DNA of 15,540 bases from Liolophura sinensis (taxonomy: Eukaryota; Mollusca; Polyplacophora; Chitonida; Chitonidae): the NCBI RefSeq assembly GCF_032854445.1, contig NW_027018551.1, forward strand, positions 1 through 15,540, written 5' to 3'. This document shows positions 9,348 through 15,540 of the stretch, in pieces (the first letter of the stretch is position 1; each line of letters opens with the position of its first letter). The notes beneath the pieces were generated by a model. It was given only the letters and a program-made list of their open reading frames with translations, did no database searches and was not told the DNA's origin. The translations under genes were made by a program, and so were the position numbers.

Positions 9348-9896
9348 AAAAATCCAAAAGTGGAAAAACTGTTCCAATGCTGCTGGTAAGAGGCTAATCC
9401 GACGTATTTTCTGACGAGAAATCGAATGGTGCAAACCGCGTTGCTCTCCGACCAATACTTTTGGCTGTAGCCACAATTGAATAATCATTGATGTCAAGAT
9501 CACGTGCCCCGCAACGGCTCTTACTCCATGGAAACCAAGGAAATTTGCAATTTTTCAACAGCTGGAGATGCCTGGCCCAATTGCGCATATTTTGGCACCT
9601 TATTGATGTGGGTCAGTGTTCAATTGTACTTTTTACAGCGGACTGTGTCAAGTACCTTGTGTTTTTTTATATACAAATGGTGTGGTTTTTCTACATGTAG
9701 ATGAAGACATTGAGTTTGTCTTGGACTTAGAAGTAAGACATTTGCTGGGTGAGTTAAATGGGCTTGGCCCAAAGATTTGACGTCGTCTGGGCTACCGAAG
9801 GGCACATAACTTATAATGAAAAGTTGAATATAGTAATGACCAGTCGCGATGGTACATAGTAAATGTAGCCAATTTCAATTCGCAAAAAGACCAGGC
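9348..9896 (+). repeat. Monomer M18, type F'
   Basis: Same markers as F monomers M6 and M25 (GCATATTTTGG, GATGAAGAC, TTGGACTTAG, GTAGCCAATTTC), except CCCCGCAACGG in place of CCCAGCAACGG. The 7-mer order resumes here. Confidence 0.93.
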
Positions 9897-10445
9897 AAAA
9901 ATCCAAAAGTGGAAAAACTGTTCCAATGCTGCTGGTAAGAGACTAATCCGACGTATTTTCTGACGACAAATCGAATGGTGCAAACCGCGTTGCTCTCCGA
10001 CCAATACTTTTGGCTGTAGCCACAATTGAATTATCATTGATGTCAAGATGACGTGCCCAGCAACGGCTCTTACACCATGGAAACCATAGAAATTTGCAAT
10101 TTTTCAACAGCTGGAGATGCCTGGCCCAATTGCGCATCTTTTGGCAGCTTATTGATGTGGGTCAGTGTTCAATTGTACTTTTTACAGCAGACTGTATCAA
10201 GTACCTTGTGTTTTTTTATATACAAATGCTGTGGTTTTTCTACATGCAGATAAAGACATTGAGTTTGTCTTCGACTTAGAAGTAAGACATTTGCTGGGTG
10301 AGTTAAATGGGCTTGGCCCAAAGATTTGACGTCGTCTGGGCTACCGAAGGGCACATAACTTATAATGAAAAGTTGAATATAGTAATAACGATTTACGATG
10401 GTACATAGTAAATGTAGCCGATTTTAATTCGCAAAAAGAGCAGGC
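9897..10445 (+). repeat. Monomer M19, type G
   Basis: As M7 and M26 but with GAATTATC where those have GAATTGTC. This one substitution separates the 12-mer G slot from the 7-mer G slot. It has GATGACGTG, CATGCAGAT and the AACGATTTAC patch at 10387-10396. Confidence 0.93.
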
Positions 10446-10994
10446 AAAAATCCAAAAGTGGAAAAACTGTTCCAATGCTGCTCGTAAGAGACTAATCCGA
10501 CGTATTTTGTGACGACAAATCGAATGGTGCAAACCGCGTTGCTCTCCGACCAATACTTTTGGCTGTAGCCACAATTGAATAATCATTGATGTCAAGATCA
10601 CGTGCCCAGCAACGGCTCTTACTCCATGGAAACCAAGGAAATTTGCAATTTTTCAACAGCTGGAGATACCTGGCCCAATTGCGCATCTTTTGGCACCTTA
10701 TTGATGTGGGTCAGTGTTCAATTGTACTTTTTACAGCAGACTGTATCAAGTACCTTGTTTTTTTTTATATACAAATGGTGTGGTTTTTCTACATGTAGAT
10801 AAAGACATTGAGTTTGTCTTCGACTTAGAAGTAAGACAACTGCTGGGTGAGTTAAATGGGCTTGGCCCAAAGATTTGACGTCGTCTGGGCTACCGAAGGG
10901 CACATAACTTATAATGAAAAGTTGAATATAGTAATGACCAGTCGCGATTGTACATAGTTAATGTAGCCGATTTCAATTCGCAAAAAGACCAGGC
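10446..10994 (+). repeat. Monomer M20, type A, last of the 12-mer
   Basis: Clean copy of type A (GGAGATACC, CAGCAGACTG, nine-T run directly after CCTTG, GACAACTG). It occupies the slot that H holds in the 7-mer and differs from H by about 8 substitutions. Confidence 0.93.
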
Positions 10995-11015
10995 AAAAAT
11001 CCAAAAGTGGAAAAA
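10982..11015. other. A-tract cluster at the monomer junction (possible bent DNA)
   Basis: Four runs of 4-5 As lie on one strand at 10982-10986, 10995-10999, 11003-11006 and 11011-11015. Their centres span 29 bp over three intervals, about 9.7 bp on average, near the helical repeat though unevenly spaced. A-tracts phased this way can curve DNA, a property often reported for satellites. It recurs at every monomer boundary. Confidence 0.4.
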
Positions 11016-11070
11016 CTGTTCCAATGCTGCTGGTAAGAGGCTAATCCGACGTATTTTTGGACGAGAAATC

Positions 11071-11122
11071 GAATGGTGCAAACCGCGTTGCTCTCCGACC
11101 AATACTTTTGGCTGTAGCCACA
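11071..11122. other. Near-invariant 52-bp block of the monomer (shown in M21)
   Basis: From GAATGGTGCA to GTAGCCACA. Across all complete copies and all types I see a single substitution (A to G at 6707 in M13) plus a few indels in noisy copies M3, M6 and M26. Neighbouring stretches carry type-specific changes every few bases. The block includes a CCAAT and a short dyad, TGGC-TGTA-GCCA. Constraint, for example a protein contact, is one explanation; recent homogenisation or chance is another. Confidence 0.6.
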
Positions 11123-11147
11123 AATGAATAATCATTGATGTCAAGAT

Positions 11148-11153
11148 CACGTG
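11148..11153. promoter_or_regulatory. CACGTG hexamer (E-box/G-box sequence), shown in M21
   Basis: The palindromic hexamer recognised by many bHLH/bZIP proteins appears once per monomer in 25 of 28 complete copies (another example is 701-706). The three G-type copies (M7, M19, M26) read GACGTG instead. The match is exact, but nothing shows that it is used; a hexamer inherited by the founding monomer would be copied everywhere. Confidence 0.35.
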
Positions 11154-11285
11154 CCCAGCAACGGCTCTTACTCCATGGAAACCAAGGAAATTTGCAATTT
11201 TTCAACAGCTGGAGATGCCTGGCCCAATTGCGCATCTTTTGGCACCTTATTGATGTGGGTCAGTGTTCAATTGTACTTTTTACAG

Positions 11286-11380
11286 CGGACTGTATCAAGT
11301 ACCTTGTGTTTTTTTTATATACAAATGGTGTGGTTTTTCTACATGTAGATAAAGACATTGAGTTTGTCTTCGACTTAGAA
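11286..11380 (+). other. Exon-like interval between splice-site-like sequences (M21)
   Basis: Pyrimidine-rich TACTTTTTACAG ends at 11285 and resembles a 3' splice site, as does TTTTTCTACATGTAG ending at 11348. AGAA|GTAAGA (11381) and CTGG|GTGAGT (11397) resemble 5' splice sites, as does CTG|GTAAGA at 11033. These recur in most monomers, so a long array transcript could in principle be spliced repeatedly. M16 loses the 11033-type donor, and no protein-coding logic is evident. Confidence 0.2.
11309..11316 (+). repeat. Type-specific T-run followed by ATATAC (M21)
   Basis: Run length follows the slot in clean copies: 8 in B, C and E; 7 in D, F, G, H, J, K and L; 9 in A; 5 in I. Noisy copies deviate by one (M1, M2, M4, M26, M28). 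It is the main source of frame changes among copies and a likely site of sequencing or replication slippage. Confidence 0.75.
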
Positions 11381-11406
11381 GTAAGACAACTGCTGGGTGA
11401 GTTAAA

Positions 11407-11419
11407 TGGGCTTGGCCCA
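11407..11419. repeat. Short dyad TGGGC-TTG-GCCCA (M21)
   Basis: A five-base-pair inverted repeat with a three-base loop, present in every clean monomer regardless of type. It is too short to argue for an RNA or a terminator by itself. Confidence 0.4.
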
Positions 11420-11544
11420 AAGATTTGACGTCGTCTGGGCTACCGAAGGGCACATAACTTATAATGAAAAGTTGAATATAGTAATGACCAGTCGCGATTG
11501 TAAATAGTTAATGTAGCCGATTTCAATTCGCAAAAAGACCAGGC

Positions 11545-12094
11545 AAAAATCCAAAAGTGGAAAAACTGTTCCAATGCTGCTGGTAAGAGGCTAATCCGAC
11601 GTATTTTTGGACGAGAAATCGAATGGTGCAAACCGCGTTGCTCTCCGACCAATACTTTTGGCTGTAGCCACAAATGAATAATCATTGATGTCAAGATCAC
11701 GTGCCCAGCAACGGCTCTTACTCCATGGAAACCAAGGAAATTTGCAATTTTTCAACAGCTGGAGATGCCTGGCCCAATTGCGCATCTTTTGGCACCTTAT
11801 TGATGTGGGTCAGTGTTCAATTGTACTTTTTACAGCGGACTGTATCAAGTACCTTGTGTTTTTTTTATATACAAATGGTGTGGTTTTTCTACATGTAGAT
11901 AAAGACATTGAGTTTGTTTTCGACTTAGAAGTAAGACAACTGCTGGGTGAGTTAAATGGGCTTGGCCCAAAGATTTGACGTCGTCTGGGCTACCGAAGGG
12001 CACATAACTTATAATGAAAAGTTTAATATAGTAATGACCAGTCGCGATTGTACATAGTTAATGTAGCCGATTTCAATTCGCAAAAAGACCAGGC
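11545..12094 (+). repeat. Monomer M22, type C
   Basis: Clean C copy: TTGTTTTCGAC, AGTTTAATATAG, eight-T run. It carries the 97-codon frame at 11685-11978. Confidence 0.94.
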
Positions 12095-12644
12095 AAAAAT
12101 CCAAAAGTGGAAAAACTGTTCCAATGCTGCTGGTAAGAGGCTAATCTGACGTATTTTTGGACGAGAAATCGAATGGTGCAAACCGCGTTGCTCTCCGACC
12201 AATACTTTTGGCTGTAGCCACAAATGAATAATCATTGATGTCAAGATCACGTGCCCAGCAACGGCTCTTACTCCATGGAAACCAAGGAAATTTGCAATTT
12301 TTCAACAGCTGGAGATGCCTGGCCCAATAGCGCATCTTTTGGCACCTTATTGATGTGGGTCAGTGTTCAATTGTACTTTTTTACAGCAGACTGTATCATG
12401 TACCTTGTGTTTTTTTATATACAAATGGTGTGGTTTTTCTACATGTAGATAAAGACATTGAGTTTGTCTTCGACTTAGAAGTAAGACATTTGCTGGGTGA
12501 GTTAAATGGGCTTGGCCCAAAGATTTGACGTCGTCTGGGCTACCGAAGGGCACATAACTTATAATGAAAAGTTAAATATAGTAATGACCAGTCGCGATTG
12601 TACATAGTTAATGTAGCCGATTTCAATTAGAAAAAATACCAGCC
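12095..12644 (+). repeat. Monomer M23, type D
   Basis: Clean D copy: CTAATCTGACG, CCCAATAGCGC, GTATCATGTACC, AGTTAAATATAG, ending AAAAAATACCAGCC. It is 550 bp. Confidence 0.94.
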
Positions 12645-13194
12645 AAAAATCCAAAAGTGGAAAAACTGTTCCAATGCTGCTGGTAAGAGGCTAATCCGAC
12701 GTATTTTTGAACGAGAAATCGAATGGTGCAAACCGCGTTGCTCTCCGACCAATACTTTTGGCTGTAGCCACAATTGAATAATCATTGATGTCAAGATCAC
12801 GTGCCCAGCAACGGCTCTTACTCCATGGAAAGCAAGGAAATTTGCAATTTTTCAACAGCTGGAGATGCCTGGCCCAATTGCGCATCTTTTGGCACCTTAT
12901 TGATGTGGGTCAGTGTTCAATTGTACTTTTTACAGCGGACTGTATCAAGTACCTTGTGTTTTTTTTATATACAAATGGTGTGGTTTTTCTACATGTAGAT
13001 AAAGACATTGAGTTTGTCTTCGACTTAGAAGTAAGACATTTGCTGGGTGAGTTAAATGGGCTTGGCCCAAAGATTTGACGTCGTCTGGGCTACCGAAGGG
13101 CACATAACTTATAATGAAAAGTTGAATATAGTAATGACCAGTCGCGATTGTACATAGTTAATGTAGCCGATTTCAATTAGAAAAAAGACCAGGT
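12645..13194 (+). repeat. Monomer M24, type E
   Basis: Clean E copy: TTTTTGAACGAG, GGAAAGCAAGG, GACATTTG, ending AAAAAAGACCAGGT. It supplies the reference for the 5' part of chimera M12 and carries the 97-codon frame at 12785-13078. Confidence 0.94.
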
Positions 13195-13744
13195 AAAAAT
13201 CCAAAAGTGGAAAAACTGTTCCAATGCTGCTGGTAAGAGGCTAATCCGACGTATTTTCTGACGAGAAATCGAATGGTGCAAACCGCGTTGCTCTCCGACC
13301 AATACTTTTGGCTGTAGCCACAATTGAATAATCATTGATGTCAAGATCACGTGCCCAGCAACGGCTCTTACTCCATGGAAACCAAGGAAATTTGCAATTT
13401 TTCAACAGCTGGAGATGCCTGGCCCAATTGCGCATATTTTGGCACCTTATTGATGTGGGTCAGTGTTCAATTGTACTTTTTACAGCGGACTGTGTCAAGT
13501 ACCTTGTGTTTTTTTATATACAAATGGTGTGGTTTTTCTACATGTAGATGAAGACATTGAGTTTGTCTTGGACTTAGAAGTAAGACATTTGCTGGGTGAG
13601 TTAAATGGGCTTGGCCCAAAGATTTGACGTCGTCTGGGCTACCGAAGGGCACATAACTTATAATGAAAAGTTGAATATAGTAATGACCAGTCGCGATGGT
13701 ACATAGTAAATGTAGCCAATTTCAATTCGCAAAAAGACCAGGCA
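13195..13744 (+). repeat. Monomer M25, type F
   Basis: Clean F copy: CTGACGAG, GCATATTTTGG, GATGAAGAC, TTGGACTTAG, GTAGCCAATTTC. There is one extra A in the A-run at the boundary with M26. Confidence 0.93.
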
Positions 13745-14292
13745 AAAAATCCAAAAGTGGAAAAACTGTTCCAATGCTGCTGGTAAGAGACTAATCCGAC
13801 GTATTTTCTGACGACAAATCGAATGGTGCAAACCGCGTTGCTCTCCGACCAATACTTTTGGCTGTAGCCACATTGAATTGTCATTGATGTCAAGATGACG
13901 TGCCCAGCAACGGCTCTTACACCATGGAAACCATAGAAATTTGCAATTTTTCAACAGCTGAGATGCCTGCCCAATTGCGCATCTTTTGGCAGCTTATTGA
14001 TGTGGGTCAGTGTTCAATTGTACTTTTTACAGCAGACTGTATCAAGTACCTTGTGTTTTTTTTATATACAAATGCTGTGGTTTTTCTACATGCAGATAAA
14101 GACATTGAGTTTGTCTTCGACTTAGAAGTAAGACATTTGCTGGGTGAGTTAAATGGGCTTGGCCCAAAGATTTGACGTCCGTCTGGGCTACCGAAGGGCA
14201 CATAACTTATAATGAAAAGTTGAATATAGTAATAACGATTTACGATGGTACATAGTAAATGTAGCCGATTTTAATTCGCAAAAAGAGCAGGC
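13745..14292 (+). repeat. Monomer M26, type G, with indels
   Basis: G markers as in M7 (GAATTGTC, GATGACGTG, GGCAGCTT, CATGCAGAT, AACGATTTAC). Single-base differences: GCCACATTGAATTG (A lost), CAGCTGAGATGCCTGCCC (two Gs lost), GACGTCCGTC (C gained) and an extra T in the T-run. Confidence 0.92.
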
Positions 14293-14842
14293 AAAAATCC
14301 AAAAGTGAAGAAACTGTTCCAATGCTGCTCGTAAGAGACTAATCCGACGTATTTTGTGACGACAAATCGAATGGTGCAAACCGCGTTGCTCTCCGACCAA
14401 TACTTTTGGCTGTAGCCACAATTGAATAATCATTGATGTCAAGATCACGTGCCCCGCAACGGCTCTTACTCCATGGAAACCAAGGAAATTTGCAATTTTT
14501 CAACAGCTGGAGATGCCTGGCCCAATTGCGCATATTTTGGCACCTTATTGATGTGGGTCAGTGTTCAATTGTACTTTTTACAGCGGACTGTGTCAAGTAC
14601 CTTGTGTTTTTTTATATACAAATGGTGTGGTTTATCTACATGTAGATAAAGACATTGAGTTTTGTCTTCGACTTAGAAGTAAGACAACTGCTGGGTGAGT
14701 TAAATGGGCTTGGCCCAAAGATTTGACGTCGTCTGGGCTACCGAAGGGCACATAACTTATAATGAAAAGTTGAATATAGTAATGACCAGTCGCGATTGTA
14801 CATAGTTAATGTAGCCGATTTCAATTCGCAAAAAGACCAGGC
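14293..14842 (+). repeat. Monomer M27, type H
   Basis: As M8, with GTGAAGAAACTG, CCCCGCAAC and GTTTATCTAC, and the second perfect 20-bp palindrome (14631-14650). One extra T (GAGTTTTGTC) near 14660. Confidence 0.93.
14631..14650. repeat. Perfect 20-bp palindrome (H-type monomer M27)
   Basis: Same sequence and position in the monomer as the copy in M8, 10.44 kb upstream. These are the only two perfect 20-mers in the window. Confidence 0.85.
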
Positions 14843-15392
14843 AAAAATCCAAAAGTGGAAAAACTGTTCCAATGCTGCTGGTAAGAGGCTAATCCGACGT
14901 ATTTTTGGACGAGAAATCGAATGGTGCAAACCGCGTTGCTCTCCGACCAATACTTTTGGCTGTAGCCACAAATGAATAATCATTGATGTCAAGATCACGT
15001 GCCCAGCAACGGCTCTTACTCCATGGAAACCAAGGAAATTTGCAATTTTTCAACAGCTGGAGATGCCTGGCCCAATTGCGCATCTTTTGGCACCTTATTG
15101 ATGTGGGTCAGTGTTCAATTGTACTTTTTACAGCGGACTGTATCAAGTACCTTGTGTTTTTTTTTATATACAAATGGTGTGGTTTTTCTACATGTAGATA
15201 AAGACATTGAGTTTGTCTTCGACTTAGAAGTAAGACAACTGCTGGGTGAGTTAAATGGGCTTGGCCCAAAGATTTGACGTCGTCTGGGCTACCGAAGGCA
15301 CATAACTTATAATGAAAAGTTGAATATAGTAATGACCAGTCGCGATTGTAAATAGTTAATGTAGCCGATTTCAATTCGCAAAAAGACCAGGG
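14843..15392 (+). repeat. Monomer M28, type B
   Basis: As M9, including the terminal CCAGGG and CGATTGTAAATAG. Two indels: a nine-T run, and a lost G in CCGAAGGCAC near 15296. Confidence 0.93.
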
Positions 15393-15540
15393 AAAAATCC
15401 AAAAGTGGAAAAACTGTTCCAATGCTGCTGGTAAGAGGCTAATCCGACGTATTTTTGGACGAGAAATCGAATGGTGCAAACCGCGTTGCTCTCCGACCAA
15501 TACTTTTGGCTGTAGCCACAAATGAATAATCATTGATGTC
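15393..15540 (+). repeat. Monomer M29, type C slot, first 148 bp only
   Basis: Identical to the start of M10 as far as it goes, ending at TTGATGTC just before the CACGTG position. The B and C types are not distinguishable in this part of the monomer, so the C assignment rests on order. Confidence 0.8.

Larger units (their letters stand above)
548..10994. repeat. 19-monomer super-unit (7-mer + 12-mer), ~10.45 kb
   Basis: Monomers M1-M10 each match the monomer 19 places downstream (M20-M29) in every type-specific substitution I checked. Shifts are 10,445 bp (M1 to M20), 10,447 bp (M2 to M21) and 10,440 bp (M9 to M28). Two markers support 19 rather than 7 as the longest period. The rare junction CCAGGGAAAAATCC, where the other B copies have CCAGGC, follows M9 and M28 but not M2 or M21. 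The A-type marker GGAGATACC is in M1 and M20 but not in M8 or M27. Only one full period plus about 5.1 kb is visible, so a third copy is not demonstrated, and an assembly duplication would look the same. Confidence 0.75.
4403..10994. repeat. 12-mer higher-order repeat (B C D E/J I K K' L J F' G A)
   Basis: Twelve monomers (M9-M20, 6,592 bp). It opens with B C D and the 5' part of E and closes with F' G A, so it has the frame of the 7-mer. Five additional monomers (M13-M17) sit between slots E and F. The last slot is A type rather than the H type that ends both 7-mers; A and H differ by about 8 substitutions. Positions 6604-10994 are very regular, almost all 549-bp monomers with few indels, in contrast to the window's beginning. 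Confidence 0.88.
11135..11428 (+). other. Recurring 97-codon open frame, probably not a gene
   Basis: Opens with MMSRSRAQQR and ends with LNGLGPKI. It is intact in only four monomers (M10, M21, M22, M24). It crosses the T-run, and only copies with eight Ts keep it open: seven Ts give a 70-codon frame and nine give 72. M9 loses it through a one-base deletion. The middle is rich in F, L, V and C, as expected from translating T-rich DNA. The opposite strand has equally recurrent frames (86 and 64 codons). I recognise no domain, and there is no Kozak, intron or polyadenylation evidence. Confidence 0.15.
10995..11544 (+). repeat. Monomer M21, type B, clean reference copy
   Basis: 550 bp with no private indels. 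It is used here to place the internal motifs: A-tracts 10982-11015, donor-like GTAAGA 11033, conserved block 11071-11122, CACGTG 11148-11153, TTTTTACAG ending 11285, T-run 11309-11316, GTAAGA 11381, GTGAGT 11397, dyad 11407-11419. Hand-counted GC is 226 of 550. Confidence 0.95.
10995..14842. repeat. 7-mer higher-order repeat, copy 2 (B C D E F G H)
   Basis: Seven monomers (M21-M27, 3,848 bp). Compared with copy 1 I find no base substitutions, only small indels. M21-M24 are exactly 550 bp each. M26 is the only noisy member: two single-G losses, one A loss, one C gain and one extra T. This copy is the best template for a consensus. Confidence 0.9.
1..15540. repeat. Tandem satellite array, ~550-bp monomer, 28.3 copies, head to tail
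   Basis: The anchor AAAAATCCAAAAGTG recurs at 1, 548, 1098, 1652, 2204, 2755, 3305, 3855, 4403, 4953, 5503, 6053, 6604, 7152, 7701, 8250, 8799, 9348, 9897, 10446, 10995, 11545, 12095, 12645, 13195, 13745, 14293, 14843 and 15393 (one anchor lacks an A; H-type and M17 copies read GTGAAG after it). Spacing is 547-554 bp. All copies share one orientation, and no spacer, unique flank or inserted element interrupts them. GC is about 41%. There is no obvious shorter sub-repeat inside the monomer. Known biology: multi-kilobase arrays with higher-order periodicity are eukaryotic satellite DNA, usually heterochromatic. The family is not one I recognise, and function (centromeric or otherwise) cannot be read from the sequence. 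Confidence 0.98.
14843..15540. repeat. Start of the next 12-mer (B and partial C), cut by the window edge
   Basis: M28 plus the first 148 bp of M29. The CCAGGGAAAAATCC junction at their boundary matches the M9/M10 boundary, the start of the 12-mer, and differs from the M2/M3 and M21/M22 boundaries. This predicts that the next monomers outside the window will follow the 12-mer order D, E/J, I, K and so on. Confidence 0.7.

Noticed and set aside
10971-10990. CENP-B box in ATTCGCAAAAAGACCAGG
   Set aside because: It has TTCG and the spaced A but lacks the required CGGG; only half of the essential bases match.
10890-11150. Recurring 86-codon minus-strand frame, and 64-codon frames on the same strand
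   Set aside because: Repeated simply because the DNA is repeated. They overlap equally good frames on the other strand, have no recognisable motifs, and are absent or altered in several types.
11212-11236. Hairpin AGATGC...GCATCT with a 13-base loop
   Set aside because: Types A (AGATAC) and F/H (GCATAT) break one arm without compensating changes in the other, so there is no sign of a conserved RNA structure.
15108-15533. 141-codon minus-strand open frame
   Set aside because: A one-base loss near 15296 (AAGGCAC for AAGGGCAC) in M28 fuses two shorter frames; M9 and M21 lack the fusion.
1-15540. CRISPR array or other prokaryotic repeat system
   Set aside because: Repeats are about 550 bp with no unique spacers, and no associated genes are present.
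1-15540. 5S rRNA, tRNA, snRNA or ribosomal spacer array
   Set aside because: I find no 5S or tRNA internal-promoter pair and no rRNA core sequence. A B-box-like GTTCAATTG has no convincing A box upstream and is followed at once by TTTTT.
1-15540. Transposable element or retroelement tandem
   Set aside because: No terminal inverted repeats, target-site duplications, long terminal repeats, poly(A) tail or transposase/reverse-transcriptase motifs were seen, and the repeats abut with no target DNA between them. A transposon origin of the founding monomer cannot be excluded.

Overview
This window is one uninterrupted tandem satellite DNA array. From the first base to the last it is a head-to-tail series of a ~550-bp monomer: 28 complete copies plus 148 bp of a 29th, mean spacing about 549.7 bp (15,392 bp over 28 monomers), all in the same orientation, with no unique sequence at either edge. 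I found no gene, RNA gene, transposon or CRISPR array that I can support. Megasatellite-like repeats in multi-monomer higher-order repeats (HORs) are typical of eukaryotic heterochromatin (pericentromere, centromere, subtelomere, sex chromosome), so the source is almost certainly a eukaryote. GC is about 41% (hand count of one monomer). CpG is only mildly depleted, which fits a lineage with little CpG methylation, such as many invertebrates. I do not recognise the family and cannot name the species.

Layout (the monomer phase is arbitrary and starts at the AAAAATCC that opens the window). Diagnostic substitutions sort the monomers into types, and their order is: A | B C D E F G H | B C D E/J I K K' L J F' G A | B C D E F G H | B C(partial). 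There are therefore two alternating HOR units: a 7-mer (548-4402 and 10995-14842, about 3.85 kb) and a 12-mer (4403-10994, about 6.59 kb). Together they make a 19-mer super-unit of about 10.44 kb. Each monomer 1-10 matches its partner 19 positions downstream (20-29). Monomers of different type differ by roughly 5% (26 substitutions counted between a B and a G monomer), whereas copies of the same slot differ by almost no substitutions. This is the usual signature of recent HOR amplification.

The 12-mer is the 7-mer with five extra monomers (M13-M17) inserted between slots E and F. M12 is a visible chimera at the insertion edge: its 5' part is E type and its 3' end matches M17, so the crossover lies within about 120 bp. 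M16 and M17 are mosaics of G-, H- and K'-type pieces, consistent with unequal crossover and gene conversion.

Within the 5.1 kb present twice (shift of 19 monomers) I find no substitutions but dozens of 1-3-base indels, concentrated in positions 1-3300 and less so near 13.7-15.3 kb. Since every partner-length difference is accounted for by indels alone, much of that difference is probably unpolished long-read error, and an assembly-level duplication must be excluded before the 19-mer period is accepted.

The monomer contains features worth testing: a 52-bp block that is nearly invariant across all types, a palindrome centred on ACATGT that is a perfect 20-mer in H-type copies, a CACGTG hexamer in 25 of 28 copies, splice-site-like sequences and an A-tract cluster. 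Short reading frames exist on both strands, but they depend on the length of a T-run and are best regarded as by-products of the repeat.
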